Assembly (NCBI GenBank): GCA_030431085.1
Contig: JAUIJW010000156.1
Span: forward strand, 1-5,807
Origin: Bacteroidia bacterium
GTDB taxonomy: Bacteria > Bacteroidota > Bacteroidia > Flavobacteriales > Flavobacteriaceae
Direction of reading: 5' to 3'
Length of the DNA stretch: 5,807 bases
Position numbers and translations under genes: made by a program. Position 1 is the first letter of the stretch. The number at the start of each line of letters is the position of its first letter. The notes below the pieces were generated by a model. It saw nothing but the letters and a program-made list of their open reading frames with translations, was not told where the DNA came from and did no database searches. Positions 1-5,569 of the stretch are shown piece by piece.

Positions 1-1756
1 CAAATGTCTTTATACCAAAAGGAGTAATATTAGGTTCTTTACATGAAAAGAGTTGATTTAGAATATTCTCTTGCTCTTTTACACTTAGTCTAGTGCCAGA
101 TTTTGTGGCTAAACTTCTAGACAAGCTTTTGGCAATGGTATCTATTTGGCTAAAACTCGATTCTGGCACTTCATTTTTGATGTTTTCAATAAGAGATTCA
201 AGAATTTCAACCACTTTATTTTCTGTAATATTGATAGGTATCGCGTCTAAAACAATACTTTCTGATTCTATTTTTGAAATTTGAAAACCAGTACTAACCA
301 AATCTTGCTGTATCTCTTTAATAAAGGCAATATCCTCCTTGTTTAAGGAAATTTTTAACGGAAATAGCAATTGCTGGTTACCAAATCCTTCAGTAGTTAA
401 TTTCTCTAAGAATTCTTCGTATAAAATTCGTTGGTGGGCATAATACTGGTCTATCATTACCATGCCTGATCTAATAGAGCTTACAATATATTTTTGGTGT
501 ATTTGATGGGTCTGAGCCGTTTGATGCTCATCTAAATCAAACAATGTTTTATTTAAGACTTCGGCTTCAACCTCAATATTTTCTATAATTTCTGTTTCTA
601 ATTTGTTATCTACATAAAGTGCCTGCCAATTTTTTGGCACCTCTTTTTTCTTATAAGAATAGCCTAAATTTTGTTCTATAGTGGGGGCTTGAACTTGTTT
701 TTTTTCTTGATAAGTATAAGGCGTGTCTAAAGAAGCATTTCTTTCAAAATCTAAAACTGGAGTGATACTGTATTGCCCAAGGCTGTGCTTTATGGTAGAT
801 CGGATAATGGCGTATAGATCTTTTTCATTGTCGAATTTCACCTCAGTTTTTGTTGGGTGTATGTTAATGTCTACACTTTCTGGAGGTACTTCTAAATATA
901 AGAAATATGCCGGATGATAACCTTGATTAAGTAAGCCATCAAAAGCATTGACAACGGCATGATGTAAATATGAACTTTTAATATACCGCTGGTTGACAAA
1001 GAAAAACTGTTCGCCTCGTTTTTTTTTAGCAAAACTTGGTTTAACAATAAACCCCGTAATTTTTAATATATCAGTATCTTCTTGTATTGGTACTAATTTT
1101 TCATTGGTATTAGCACCAAATACCTGAATAATTCTTTTTTTTAAATTACCAGATTGAAGGTTAAAAATCTCATGATCATTATGATGCATTTTAAATGAGA
1201 TTTCTGGATAAGTTAATGCTACACGTTGAAAAGCATCAATAATATGACGAGTTTCAATACCATTAGATTTTAAAAAATTTCTTCTTGCAGGGATATTATA
1301 GAATAAGTTTTTTACTTCGAAATTAGATCCTTTAGGCGATGCTACAATTTCTTGAGAAATAATTTTACCACCGTGAATTTTTATTTGAGTTCCTAATTCC
1401 TCTTGATCAATTTTTGTAGTTAAGGTAACATGAGCAATGGCTGCTATTGAGGCTAAAGCTTCACCTCTAAAACCATTGGTATGTAAATTAAACAAATCTT
1501 CAGCTTTTGTAATTTTTGAGGTAGCATGCCTTTCAAAAGCCATTCTCGCATCTGTTTCTCCCATTCCAGATCCGTTGTCTATCACTTGGATAAGTGACTT
1601 TCCAGCATCTTTAATTACTAATTTGATGTTGGTAGCATTGGCATCTACGGCATTCTCTAACAATTCTTTTGCCACAGAAGCTGGTCTTTGTACCACTTCT
1701 CCTGCAGCAATTTGATTGGCCACATTATCTGGTAGTAACTGAATAAAATTCGACAT
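1..1756 (-). CDS. mutL: DNA mismatch repair protein MutL (3' end outside window)
   Basis: MutL is the ATP-dependent matchmaker of mismatch repair, linking MutS at a mismatch to downstream nicking and unwinding. 585 codons are visible from ATG at 1756; the frame runs off base 1, probably about 30 residues short of the end (inferred from usual family length). The N-terminal GHKL ATPase is intact: AAGEVV near residue 17, E31 and N35 in KELLEN (E29 and N33 in E. coli MutL), DNGSGM 60-65, GFRGEALASI 95-104. The transducer domain has FVNQR and HPTKTEV (H300, K303). A variable linker of roughly 330-410 leads to the C-terminal dimerisation domain. There the endonuclease motif DQHAxxExxxxE reads DQYYAHQRILYE (436-447), and the later metal-binding cysteine and histidine positions are also substituted (T551, T578, F580), so nicking activity is probably absent. 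QQLLFP (461-466) matches the position of the sliding-clamp-binding motif. The start overlaps the upstream stop by one base (TAATG), implying translational coupling. Confidence 0.97.
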   Translation of the reverse strand, partial: MSNFIQLLPDNVANQIAAGEVVQRPASVAKELLENAVDANATNIKLVIKDAGKSLIQVIDNGSGMGETDARMAFERHATSKITKAEDLFNLHTNGFRGEALASIAAIAHVTLTTKIDQEELGTQIKIHGGKIISQEIVASPKGSNFEVKNLFYNIPARRNFLKSNGIETRHIIDAFQRVALTYPEISFKMHHNDHEIFNLQSGNLKKRIIQVFGANTNEKLVPIQEDTDILKITGFIVKPSFAKKKRGEQFFFVNQRYIKSSYLHHAVVNAFDGLLNQGYHPAYFLYLEVPPESVDINIHPTKTEVKFDNEKDLYAIIRSTIKHSLGQYSITPVLDFERNASLDTPYTYQEKKQVQAPTIEQNLGYSYKKKEVPKNWQALYVDNKLETEIIENIEVEAEVLNKTLFDLDEHQTAQTHQIHQKYIVSSIRSGMVMIDQYYAHQRILYEEFLEKLTTEGFGNQQLLFPLKISLNKEDIAFIKEIQQDLVSTGFQISKIESESIVLDAIPINITENKVVEILESLIENIKNEVPESSFSQIDTIAKSLSRSLATKSGTRLSVKEQENILNQLFSCKEPNITPFGIKTF

Positions 1757-2046
1757 TAAAATAATTTATGCAATTCAAACAAATAAGCCAATATACCAAC
1801 CAAAATGGCAATGATTAAAGCCAGTCTTCTGTTAGTGCCGCGATCAACAGCCATTTTTTTATGACGTTTCCAATCGTCTCTTAAATTGTCTTTAGAAAGT
1901 AATATACGCTTATCGTCTTCATCAACATTTTCACCTTTGGCATACTTTTTCTTTAAATTTTCCAAACGCTCTTTACGCTCGTCATAATAACGAGGCTTGT
2001 AATTAAATACATAATGAGCTCTTGGTTTAAAGGCTTTTCCGAACAT
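1756..2046 (-). CDS. Small C-terminally anchored membrane protein, conserved type in flavobacteria, function unknown
   Basis: A 96-residue, highly basic protein of unknown function. Residues 1-21 are rich in aromatic and basic residues (FKPRAHYVFNYKPRYY). Residues 22-36 are a charged helical stretch that could form a short coiled coil, and 39-45 are acidic. A single hydrophobic segment lies at about 75-90, just before the C-terminus (LALIIAILVGILAYLF). The basic RGTNRR before it suggests the soluble part stays in the cytoplasm. From memory, proteins of this size and place beside ribH in flavobacteria are often named riboflavin synthase subunit beta. Nothing here supports that: there is no lumazine-binding domain and no RibH motif, and the true RibH is the neighbouring gene. 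The stop codon shares one base with the mutL start, so the two are surely co-transcribed. A candidate promoter lies about 23 bp before the start. Confidence 0.8.
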   Translation of the reverse strand: MFGKAFKPRAHYVFNYKPRYYDERKERLENLKKKYAKGENVDEDDKRILLSKDNLRDDWKRHKKMAVDRGTNRRLALIIAILVGILAYLFELHKLF

Positions 2047-2069
2047 AACTAGACGTTAAACGTTATAAG

Positions 2070-2100
2070 CAAATTTACAGATTTTATCGAGTAATCGCAA
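2070..2100 (-). promoter_or_regulatory. Candidate Bacteroidota promoter for the small membrane protein and mutL
   Basis: On the minus strand TTG (2100-2098), a 20-nt spacer, then TAAATTTG (2077-2070) match the Bacteroidota primary sigma factor pattern of a -33 TTG and a -7 TAnnTTTG. The -7 element ends 23 nt before the start codon at 2046. This suggests that the small protein and mutL can be transcribed independently of TPR-ribH. The call rests on pattern match alone, and such short motifs arise by chance in AT-rich DNA. Confidence 0.5.
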
Positions 2101-2145
2101 TAAAGTTCTGTTAAATACCTTAGTAAATATAAGGGCGTGTAAATT

Positions 2146-2628
2146 TTATAAGGTGTTTTTTAAATTAGCCATTTTAATGGCAGCAACGGCAGCCTCAACC
2201 CCCTTATTACCGTGAATACCTCCCGAGCGGTCAATAGATTGTTGTTTGGTGTTATCTGTGAGCACACAAAAAATAGTAGGCACGTCGTATTGTAGGTTAA
2301 GGTCTTTAATACCTTGAGTAACGCCTTCACATACAAAATCGAAGTGTTTGGTTTGCCCTTGAATTACATTACCAATAGCAATGACAGCATCTAACTCATG
2401 CGTTTCTATAAGTTGCTTGCAACCATAGACCAACTCAAAGCTTCCTGGCACATGAATGACTGAGATGTTTTCTTCTAAAGCTTCGTGATGTACTAATGTG
2501 TCTAATGCTCCTTGAAGTAAATTTTCTGTAATGTCTGCATTCCATTCAGAAACAACAATCCCAAACCGAAATGATTTCGCGTTTGGGATTGTATCTTTTT
2601 GGTAAGCCGATAAATTTGTAGTGGCCAT
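2146..2628 (-). CDS. ribH: 6,7-dimethyl-8-ribityllumazine synthase (riboflavin synthase beta chain)
   Basis: RibH condenses 5-amino-6-ribitylamino-uracil with 3,4-dihydroxy-2-butanone 4-phosphate to give 6,7-dimethyl-8-ribityllumazine, the penultimate step of riboflavin synthesis, in the cytoplasm. The 160-residue protein covers the whole family domain. Visible motifs are FGIVVSEWN (22-30, W29 at the substrate-stacking position), PGSFE (61-65), GNVIQGQTKHFDFVC (86-100, H95 being the catalytic histidine equivalent to H88 of the B. subtilis enzyme), FCVLTDN (120-126) and RSGGIHGNKG (134-143, R134 and K142 at phosphate-binding positions). ATG at 2628 was chosen because it follows the upstream stop by 4 nt and gives the usual length. 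An in-frame ATG at 2649 would add seven unconserved residues and overlap the upstream gene. No other riboflavin gene is nearby, so this is a solitary ribH coupled to the TPR gene. No FMN riboswitch was seen upstream. Confidence 0.97.
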   Translation of the reverse strand: MATTNLSAYQKDTIPNAKSFRFGIVVSEWNADITENLLQGALDTLVHHEALEENISVIHVPGSFELVYGCKQLIETHELDAVIAIGNVIQGQTKHFDFVCEGVTQGIKDLNLQYDVPTIFCVLTDNTKQQSIDRSGGIHGNKGVEAAVAAIKMANLKNTL

Positions 2629-2632
2629 AACC

Positions 2633-3400
2633 TTATTTGTTTTGTGCAATCTGAGCTCTTTGAATGTAGATGTTGATCATTCTAGCTTGATCTGATGTGC
2701 TGTATTGCTCTTTAATTTTAGTGAAATAAGTTTCTGCTTCACTGTACTTATTTAAAGACATGGCTACCTTACCTGCTTTAAAAAGGTATAGTGGTGACGT
2801 AAAGTTGTTGTCTTTAACATTGGCAGCATCTAAGTAATACTTTAAAGCATCTTCAGGTTGATTAATTTCAGAAAAAGCATCACCAATATTACCTAAAGCT
2901 AAAGCTCCTAGCATTTCGTCATCCGAAGAAAAATTACTTAAATAATCTATGGCATTTTGGTAGTCACCAGTTTTTAAATATGCGATACCCGCCATGTATT
3001 TTGCTAAATTTCCTGCTTTAGTACTGCTGTAATTATCAGCAATATCAATAAGTCCGTATTTTCCATCAGAACCATTTAAGCTTAAAGCATATAATGAATC
3101 TGCCACCGCGGTATTGGTTTGAGCCTGTTCAAAATGCTTTTTAGGATAAGCCAATTCGTCTGCAGCTTCAATTTCATTAGGTTCTATTACAAAGTTATTA
3201 TAAGCTAAATAGCCTAAAATCACTACTACTACAGCAATTAGTCCTCCAAAAATAATCTTTTGATTTCTCTCTACCCATTGTTCCGATCTAGAAGCTGTTT
3301 CATCTAAAGTATTAAAAACTTCTGCTGTTGTGCTATTTTCTTCAACAGGGTTGTGCTCTGCTTTTTTTACTTTATTTCCTCTTTTTTTATATGTTGCCAT
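2633..3400 (-). CDS. Membrane-anchored tetratricopeptide repeat protein, YfgM-like architecture
   Basis: A 255-residue protein with a basic N-terminus (KKRGNKVKK near residues 5-13), an acidic linker, one transmembrane segment at about 49-67 (IIFGGLIAVVVVILGYLAY), and a C-terminal helical-repeat domain. TPR-like units are visible at about 131-160 (AKYMAGIAYLKTGDYQNAIDYL), 165-195 (ALGNIGDAF, then EDALKYYLDA) and 203-235 (YLFKAGKVAMSLNKYSEAETYF). Positive charges before the membrane segment and acidic residues after it predict that the TPR domain is outside the cytoplasmic membrane. The order anchor-then-TPR is that of YfgM (TPR_21) proteins, which attach to the SecYEG translocon and periplasmic chaperones. 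That role is inferred from architecture only. It lies 4 nt upstream of ribH, with which it must be co-transcribed, and diverges from recF. A link to riboflavin synthesis is not suggested by sequence. Confidence 0.85.
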   Translation of the reverse strand: MATYKKRGNKVKKAEHNPVEENSTTAEVFNTLDETASRSEQWVERNQKIIFGGLIAVVVVILGYLAYNNFVIEPNEIEAADELAYPKKHFEQAQTNTAVADSLYALSLNGSDGKYGLIDIADNYSSTKAGNLAKYMAGIAYLKTGDYQNAIDYLSNFSSDDEMLGALALGNIGDAFSEINQPEDALKYYLDAANVKDNNFTSPLYLFKAGKVAMSLNKYSEAETYFTKIKEQYSTSDQARMINIYIQRAQIAQNK

Positions 3401-3421
3401 TACCTATAATTATTAGTGGGG

Positions 3422-3429
3422 CAAAAATA
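3422..3429 (-). promoter_or_regulatory. Candidate -7 element for the TPR-ribH operon
   Basis: The minus strand reads TATTTTTG, a full match to the Bacteroidota -7 consensus TAnnTTTG, ending 21 nt before the start codon at 3400. No TTG is seen at 17-21 nt upstream, so only half of the promoter pattern is present. The distance to the start resembles that of the other candidate promoters in this window. Confidence 0.42.
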
Positions 3430-3549
3430 AAATTTTTATTGAAAAATATACCTTAAAATAGGCTTAATTTTTGTTTTTTTGTGTGATGTCGAGTACAATG
3501 TGACTAAAACGTATAATATATTGTTAATCAGTTTATTATTTTATTTTTT

Positions 3550-3580
3550 TTGAACAATTGACAAGCCAATTGTAGAATTA
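3550..3580 (+). promoter_or_regulatory. Candidate recF-dciA promoter (weak -7 match)
   Basis: TTG at 3550-3552 is followed by a 20-nt spacer and TAGAATTA at 3573-3580, which fits TAnnTTTG at only four of the six fixed bases. The spacer length equals that of the candidate promoter before the mutL unit, and the -7 element ends 27 nt before the recF start. No better -33/-7 pair was found on this strand of the region. Confidence 0.33.
3554..3573. repeat. Perfect 7-bp inverted repeat upstream of recF
   Basis: ACAATTG (3554-3560) and CAATTGT (3567-3573) are exact reverse complements separated by ACAAGC. Each arm contains the self-complementary word CAATTG, so the site can also be read as a direct repeat with 13-bp periodicity. 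It fills the spacer of the candidate recF promoter. It could be an operator for a dimeric regulator; the low-complexity background makes chance possible. Confidence 0.45.
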
Positions 3581-3607
3581 TTTCACCTGCAATGATTTAA
3601 AAATAAA

Positions 3608-4705
3608 ATGCATTTAAAGAAAATATCCATTATTAATTATAAAAATTTTGAAACCTCTAATTTTGAATTTGACTCCAAAATTAACTGTTTTGTAGGTAGA
3701 AATGGTGTTGGAAAATCTAATGCATTAGACGCTATTTATCACCTTTGTAATACCAAAGGATATTTTAATACGGTATCAAGTCAAAATATCAAGCACGATA
3801 CAGATTTTTTTGTAATTGATGGTGTTTTTAACCATGATAATCGAGATGATCAAGTGCATTGTAGCTTAAAAAGAGGAGGTAAGAAAACCGTAAAATTTAA
3901 TGGTAAAATTTATGATAAATTAAGTGATCATATTGGTAAATTCCCTATAGTAATCATATCGCCAGCAGATACCAACTTAATTTCTGAAGGCAGCGATATG
4001 CGTAGGAAATTCATGGATGGTATTATTGCTTTGAGCGACAAAGATTATCTCAGTAGTTTAATCAATTACAACAAAATTTTATCGCAAAGAAATTCATTAT
4101 TAAAATATTTTGCAGCGAACCATACTTTTGATCAAGATAACATTGAGGTCTATAATTTACAGTTGATCCAATACGGAGAGACTTTATTTGAAAAACGAAA
4201 AGAATTTATCACTAACTTTATTCCTGTTTTTGAAAAACGTTACACGCACTTGGTAAATAACTATGATAAAAATCTGAATATTGAAGAGGTAACGATTGAT
4301 TATAAATCAAAACTTTTAAAAACAGATTTTAAAAATTTACTCAACGAGAATTTGTCTAAAGATCGCTTATTACAGTACACCTCTGTGGGGTTGCATAAAG
4401 ATGATTTAATGTTTAAGATTAATGGTTACCCAATAAAGAAAATAGGCTCCCAAGGGCAACAAAAAACGTTTTTAATTGCACTTAAATTAGCACAATTCGA
4501 TATAATTAAGCAGCAAACCAAGGTTAAGCCGATTTTGTTATTAGATGATGTTTTTGATAAGCTAGATGAAAATAGGGTAGCTCAATTAATAGATATTGTT
4601 AATGACGATAACTTTGGGCAGCTGTTTATTTCTGATACGCATGCAGAAAGAACAGAGAAATTAATACAAGAAACTAAGCAAACCTATTCAATGTTTGAAT
4701 TATAA
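3608..4705 (+). CDS. recF: DNA replication and repair protein RecF
   Basis: RecF is an SMC/Rad50-like ATPase that, with RecO and RecR, helps load RecA onto single-stranded gaps next to double-stranded DNA. The 365-residue protein is full length for the family. Residues 1-14 (KKISIINYKNF) form the usual first strand. The Walker A loop is GRNGVGKSN (30-38, K36). The ABC signature is GSQGQQKT (280-287), and Walker B is PILLLDDVFDKLD (308-320, D313 and D314). ISDTH with H345 occupies the switch-histidine position. The middle (about 125-260) is the helical arm region. The Walker A loop has arginine and serine where GNNGxGKTN is more usual; both are compatible with nucleotide binding. The ATG follows an A-rich leader without a Shine-Dalgarno sequence. 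The gene is not next to dnaA, dnaN or gyrB here, but is followed after 4 nt by dciA. Confidence 0.97.
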   Translation: MHLKKISIINYKNFETSNFEFDSKINCFVGRNGVGKSNALDAIYHLCNTKGYFNTVSSQNIKHDTDFFVIDGVFNHDNRDDQVHCSLKRGGKKTVKFNGKIYDKLSDHIGKFPIVIISPADTNLISEGSDMRRKFMDGIIALSDKDYLSSLINYNKILSQRNSLLKYFAANHTFDQDNIEVYNLQLIQYGETLFEKRKEFITNFIPVFEKRYTHLVNNYDKNLNIEEVTIDYKSKLLKTDFKNLLNENLSKDRLLQYTSVGLHKDDLMFKINGYPIKKIGSQGQQKTFLIALKLAQFDIIKQQTKVKPILLLDDVFDKLDENRVAQLIDIVNDDNFGQLFISDTHAERTEKLIQETKQTYSMFEL

Positions 4706-4709
4706 TACT

Positions 4710-5006
4710 ATGGCTAAAAGAGAGAATGAGGCATTATCATTAAAAGAAATTTTACCGCAAATGCTTCAAGAAAACAAACTAGATAAGGGTATTGAAAAAT
4801 TATCAGTTAAAGAAACTTGGGAAGAAGTGATGGGTGCTGGTATTATGAGTTATACCGAACAAATAGATCTTAAAAATGGTAATTTAAGAGTTAAGTTAAG
4901 CTCATCTGCCTTAAGAGAAGAATTGAGTTATGGTAAAGAGAAAATCGTACAAATGATGAACGAAGCTTTGAAAAAAGTTATTGTAAAAGAGGTAAAACTG
5001 TTTTAA
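4710..5006 (+). CDS. dciA: DUF721 protein, probable DciA replicative helicase loader
   Basis: A 98-residue protein with the DUF721 pattern: an N-terminal helix (SLKEILPQML, 10-19), WEEVMG (37-42) followed by YTEQI (48-52), then LRVKLSSSALREELSYGKE (59-77) and a final helix (IVQMMNEAL, 79-87). DUF721 proteins called DciA act on the DnaB helicase in the many bacteria that lack DnaC or DnaI. This copy is the short form, just the KH-like domain without a long C-terminal extension. ATG at 4710 was chosen. It leaves 4 nt after the recF stop, whereas the alternative TTG at 4695 would overlap recF and add five residues with no family counterpart. The recF-DUF721 adjacency also occurs in actinobacterial origin regions, which supports a replication role. 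Domain assignment is firm; DciA function is inferred from family and context. Confidence 0.85.
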   Translation: MAKRENEALSLKEILPQMLQENKLDKGIEKLSVKETWEEVMGAGIMSYTEQIDLKNGNLRVKLSSSALREELSYGKEKIVQMMNEALKKVIVKEVKLF

Positions 5007-5025
5007 AAGGTAACATCATATAAAT

Positions 5026-5056
5026 AAAAAAGCTGCTTATTTAGGCAGCTTTTTTT
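5026..5056. terminator. Bidirectional intrinsic terminator between dciA and ndk
   Basis: AAAAAAGCTGC (5026-5036) pairs with GCAGCTTTTTT (5045-5055) in an 11-bp stem with an 8-nt loop. The five GC-containing pairs are flanked by an A run on the left and a T run on the right (T 5050-5056). It therefore gives a U-tract in either direction, ending recF-dciA on the plus strand and ndk on the minus strand. It lies about 20 bp from both stop codons. Confidence 0.88.
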
Positions 5057-5075
5057 ATTATCAATGCGCTTTGTT

Positions 5076-5495
5076 TTAGAAAATCTCTCTTCCAGAAAAA
5101 TGGAAAGCACTTTCAATAGCGGCATTTTCATCACTGTCTGAACCATGAACGGCATTTTCGCTAATAGAATCTGCAAACATTTTTCGGATAGTACCTTCTG
5201 CAGCCTCTTCAGGGTTGGTTGCACCAATAAGTGTTCTAAAATCCTCAACAGCATTTTCTTTTTCTAGAACAGCAGCCACAATTGGCCCTCTTGTCATATA
5301 TTCAACCAATTCTCCAAAAAATGGTCTTTCTTTATGTATTGCATAAAACAACTGCGCATCTCTTATGGTAAGTTGCGTTTGTTTCATGGCTACAATTTTA
5401 AATCCTGCAGCACAGATTTTTTCTAAAATAGCGCCAGTATTTCCTTTTTCTAAAGAATCTGGTTTTAACATGGTAAATGTTCTATTGGTTGCCAT
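5076..5495 (-). CDS. ndk: Nucleoside diphosphate kinase
   Basis: Ndk transfers the gamma phosphate of ATP to nucleoside diphosphates through a phosphohistidine intermediate, balancing NTP and dNTP pools in the cytoplasm. The 139-residue protein is the normal length. All key residues are visible: K11 in MLKPD (9-13), Y51, F59, R87, T93 in IGATNP (90-95), R104, N114, and the active-site H117 in NAVHGSDS (114-121). The start at 5495 gives MATNRTFTMLKPD, the normal N-terminus. It is separated from the upstream phosphatase-like gene by 74 bp containing a candidate -7 element, so it is probably transcribed alone. It ends 20 bp from a bidirectional hairpin shared with the converging dciA. Confidence 0.98.
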   Translation of the reverse strand: MATNRTFTMLKPDSLEKGNTGAILEKICAAGFKIVAMKQTQLTIRDAQLFYAIHKERPFFGELVEYMTRGPIVAAVLEKENAVEDFRTLIGATNPEEAAEGTIRKMFADSISENAVHGSDSDENAAIESAFHFSGREIF

Positions 5496-5520
5496 GGTGT
5501 TCGAGTTTTTAAATTTGGCG

Positions 5521-5528
5521 CAAAAATA
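5521..5528 (-). promoter_or_regulatory. Candidate -7 element for ndk
   Basis: The minus strand reads TATTTTTG, matching the Bacteroidota TAnnTTTG element, and ends 25 nt before the ndk start. The same octamer precedes the TPR gene at nearly the same distance. No TTG is present at the expected upstream spacing (TTA at 19 nt is the nearest), so this is a partial promoter match. Confidence 0.42.
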
Positions 5529-5569
5529 GGCTATTTGTTTAATTATTTAATGATTGATTGAGTTATTTT

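Larger units (their letters stand above)
3401..3607. other. AT-rich divergent intergenic region between the TPR gene and recF
   Basis: 207 bp without a credible gene, strongly AT-rich with several runs of six to eight T. It must carry the start signals for both divergent units. It holds a -7 element for the TPR gene near its left end, and a perfect 7-bp inverted repeat with a partial promoter match for recF near its right end. The middle (about 3450-3530) has no recognisable RNA gene or other structure; the pair of TGTGA words there is too short to mean much. Confidence 0.7.

Noticed and set aside
93..1715. Plus-strand open frames of 63, 64 and 92 codons inside this interval
   Set aside because: They lie opposite mutL, whose minus-strand frame is continuous and has conserved motifs throughout. 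The plus-strand products have no recognisable domain.
2118..2134. Possible terminator hairpin after ribH (CCTTA, 7-nt loop, TAAGG)
   Set aside because: Only five pairs, AT-rich, with no T run after it on the minus strand. Too weak to call, so read-through from ribH into the mutL unit remains possible.
2629..2649. ATG at 2649 as the ribH start
   Set aside because: It adds seven residues unlike RibH N-termini and overlaps the TPR gene, while ATG at 2628 sits 4 nt after the TPR stop and gives a normal length.
3482..3503. Two TGTGA words 17 bp apart in the recF upstream region
   Set aside because: Five-base words recur by chance, and no longer shared flank or inverted arrangement like a CRP site is present.
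4695..4709. TTG at 4695 as the dciA start
   Set aside because: It overlaps the recF coding end and adds five unsupported residues. ATG at 4710 follows the recF stop by 4 nt.
5003..5254. Minus-strand open frame of 83 codons
   Set aside because: It overlaps ndk out of frame and runs through the terminator hairpin to the end of dciA. Ndk motifs prove the other frame is used.
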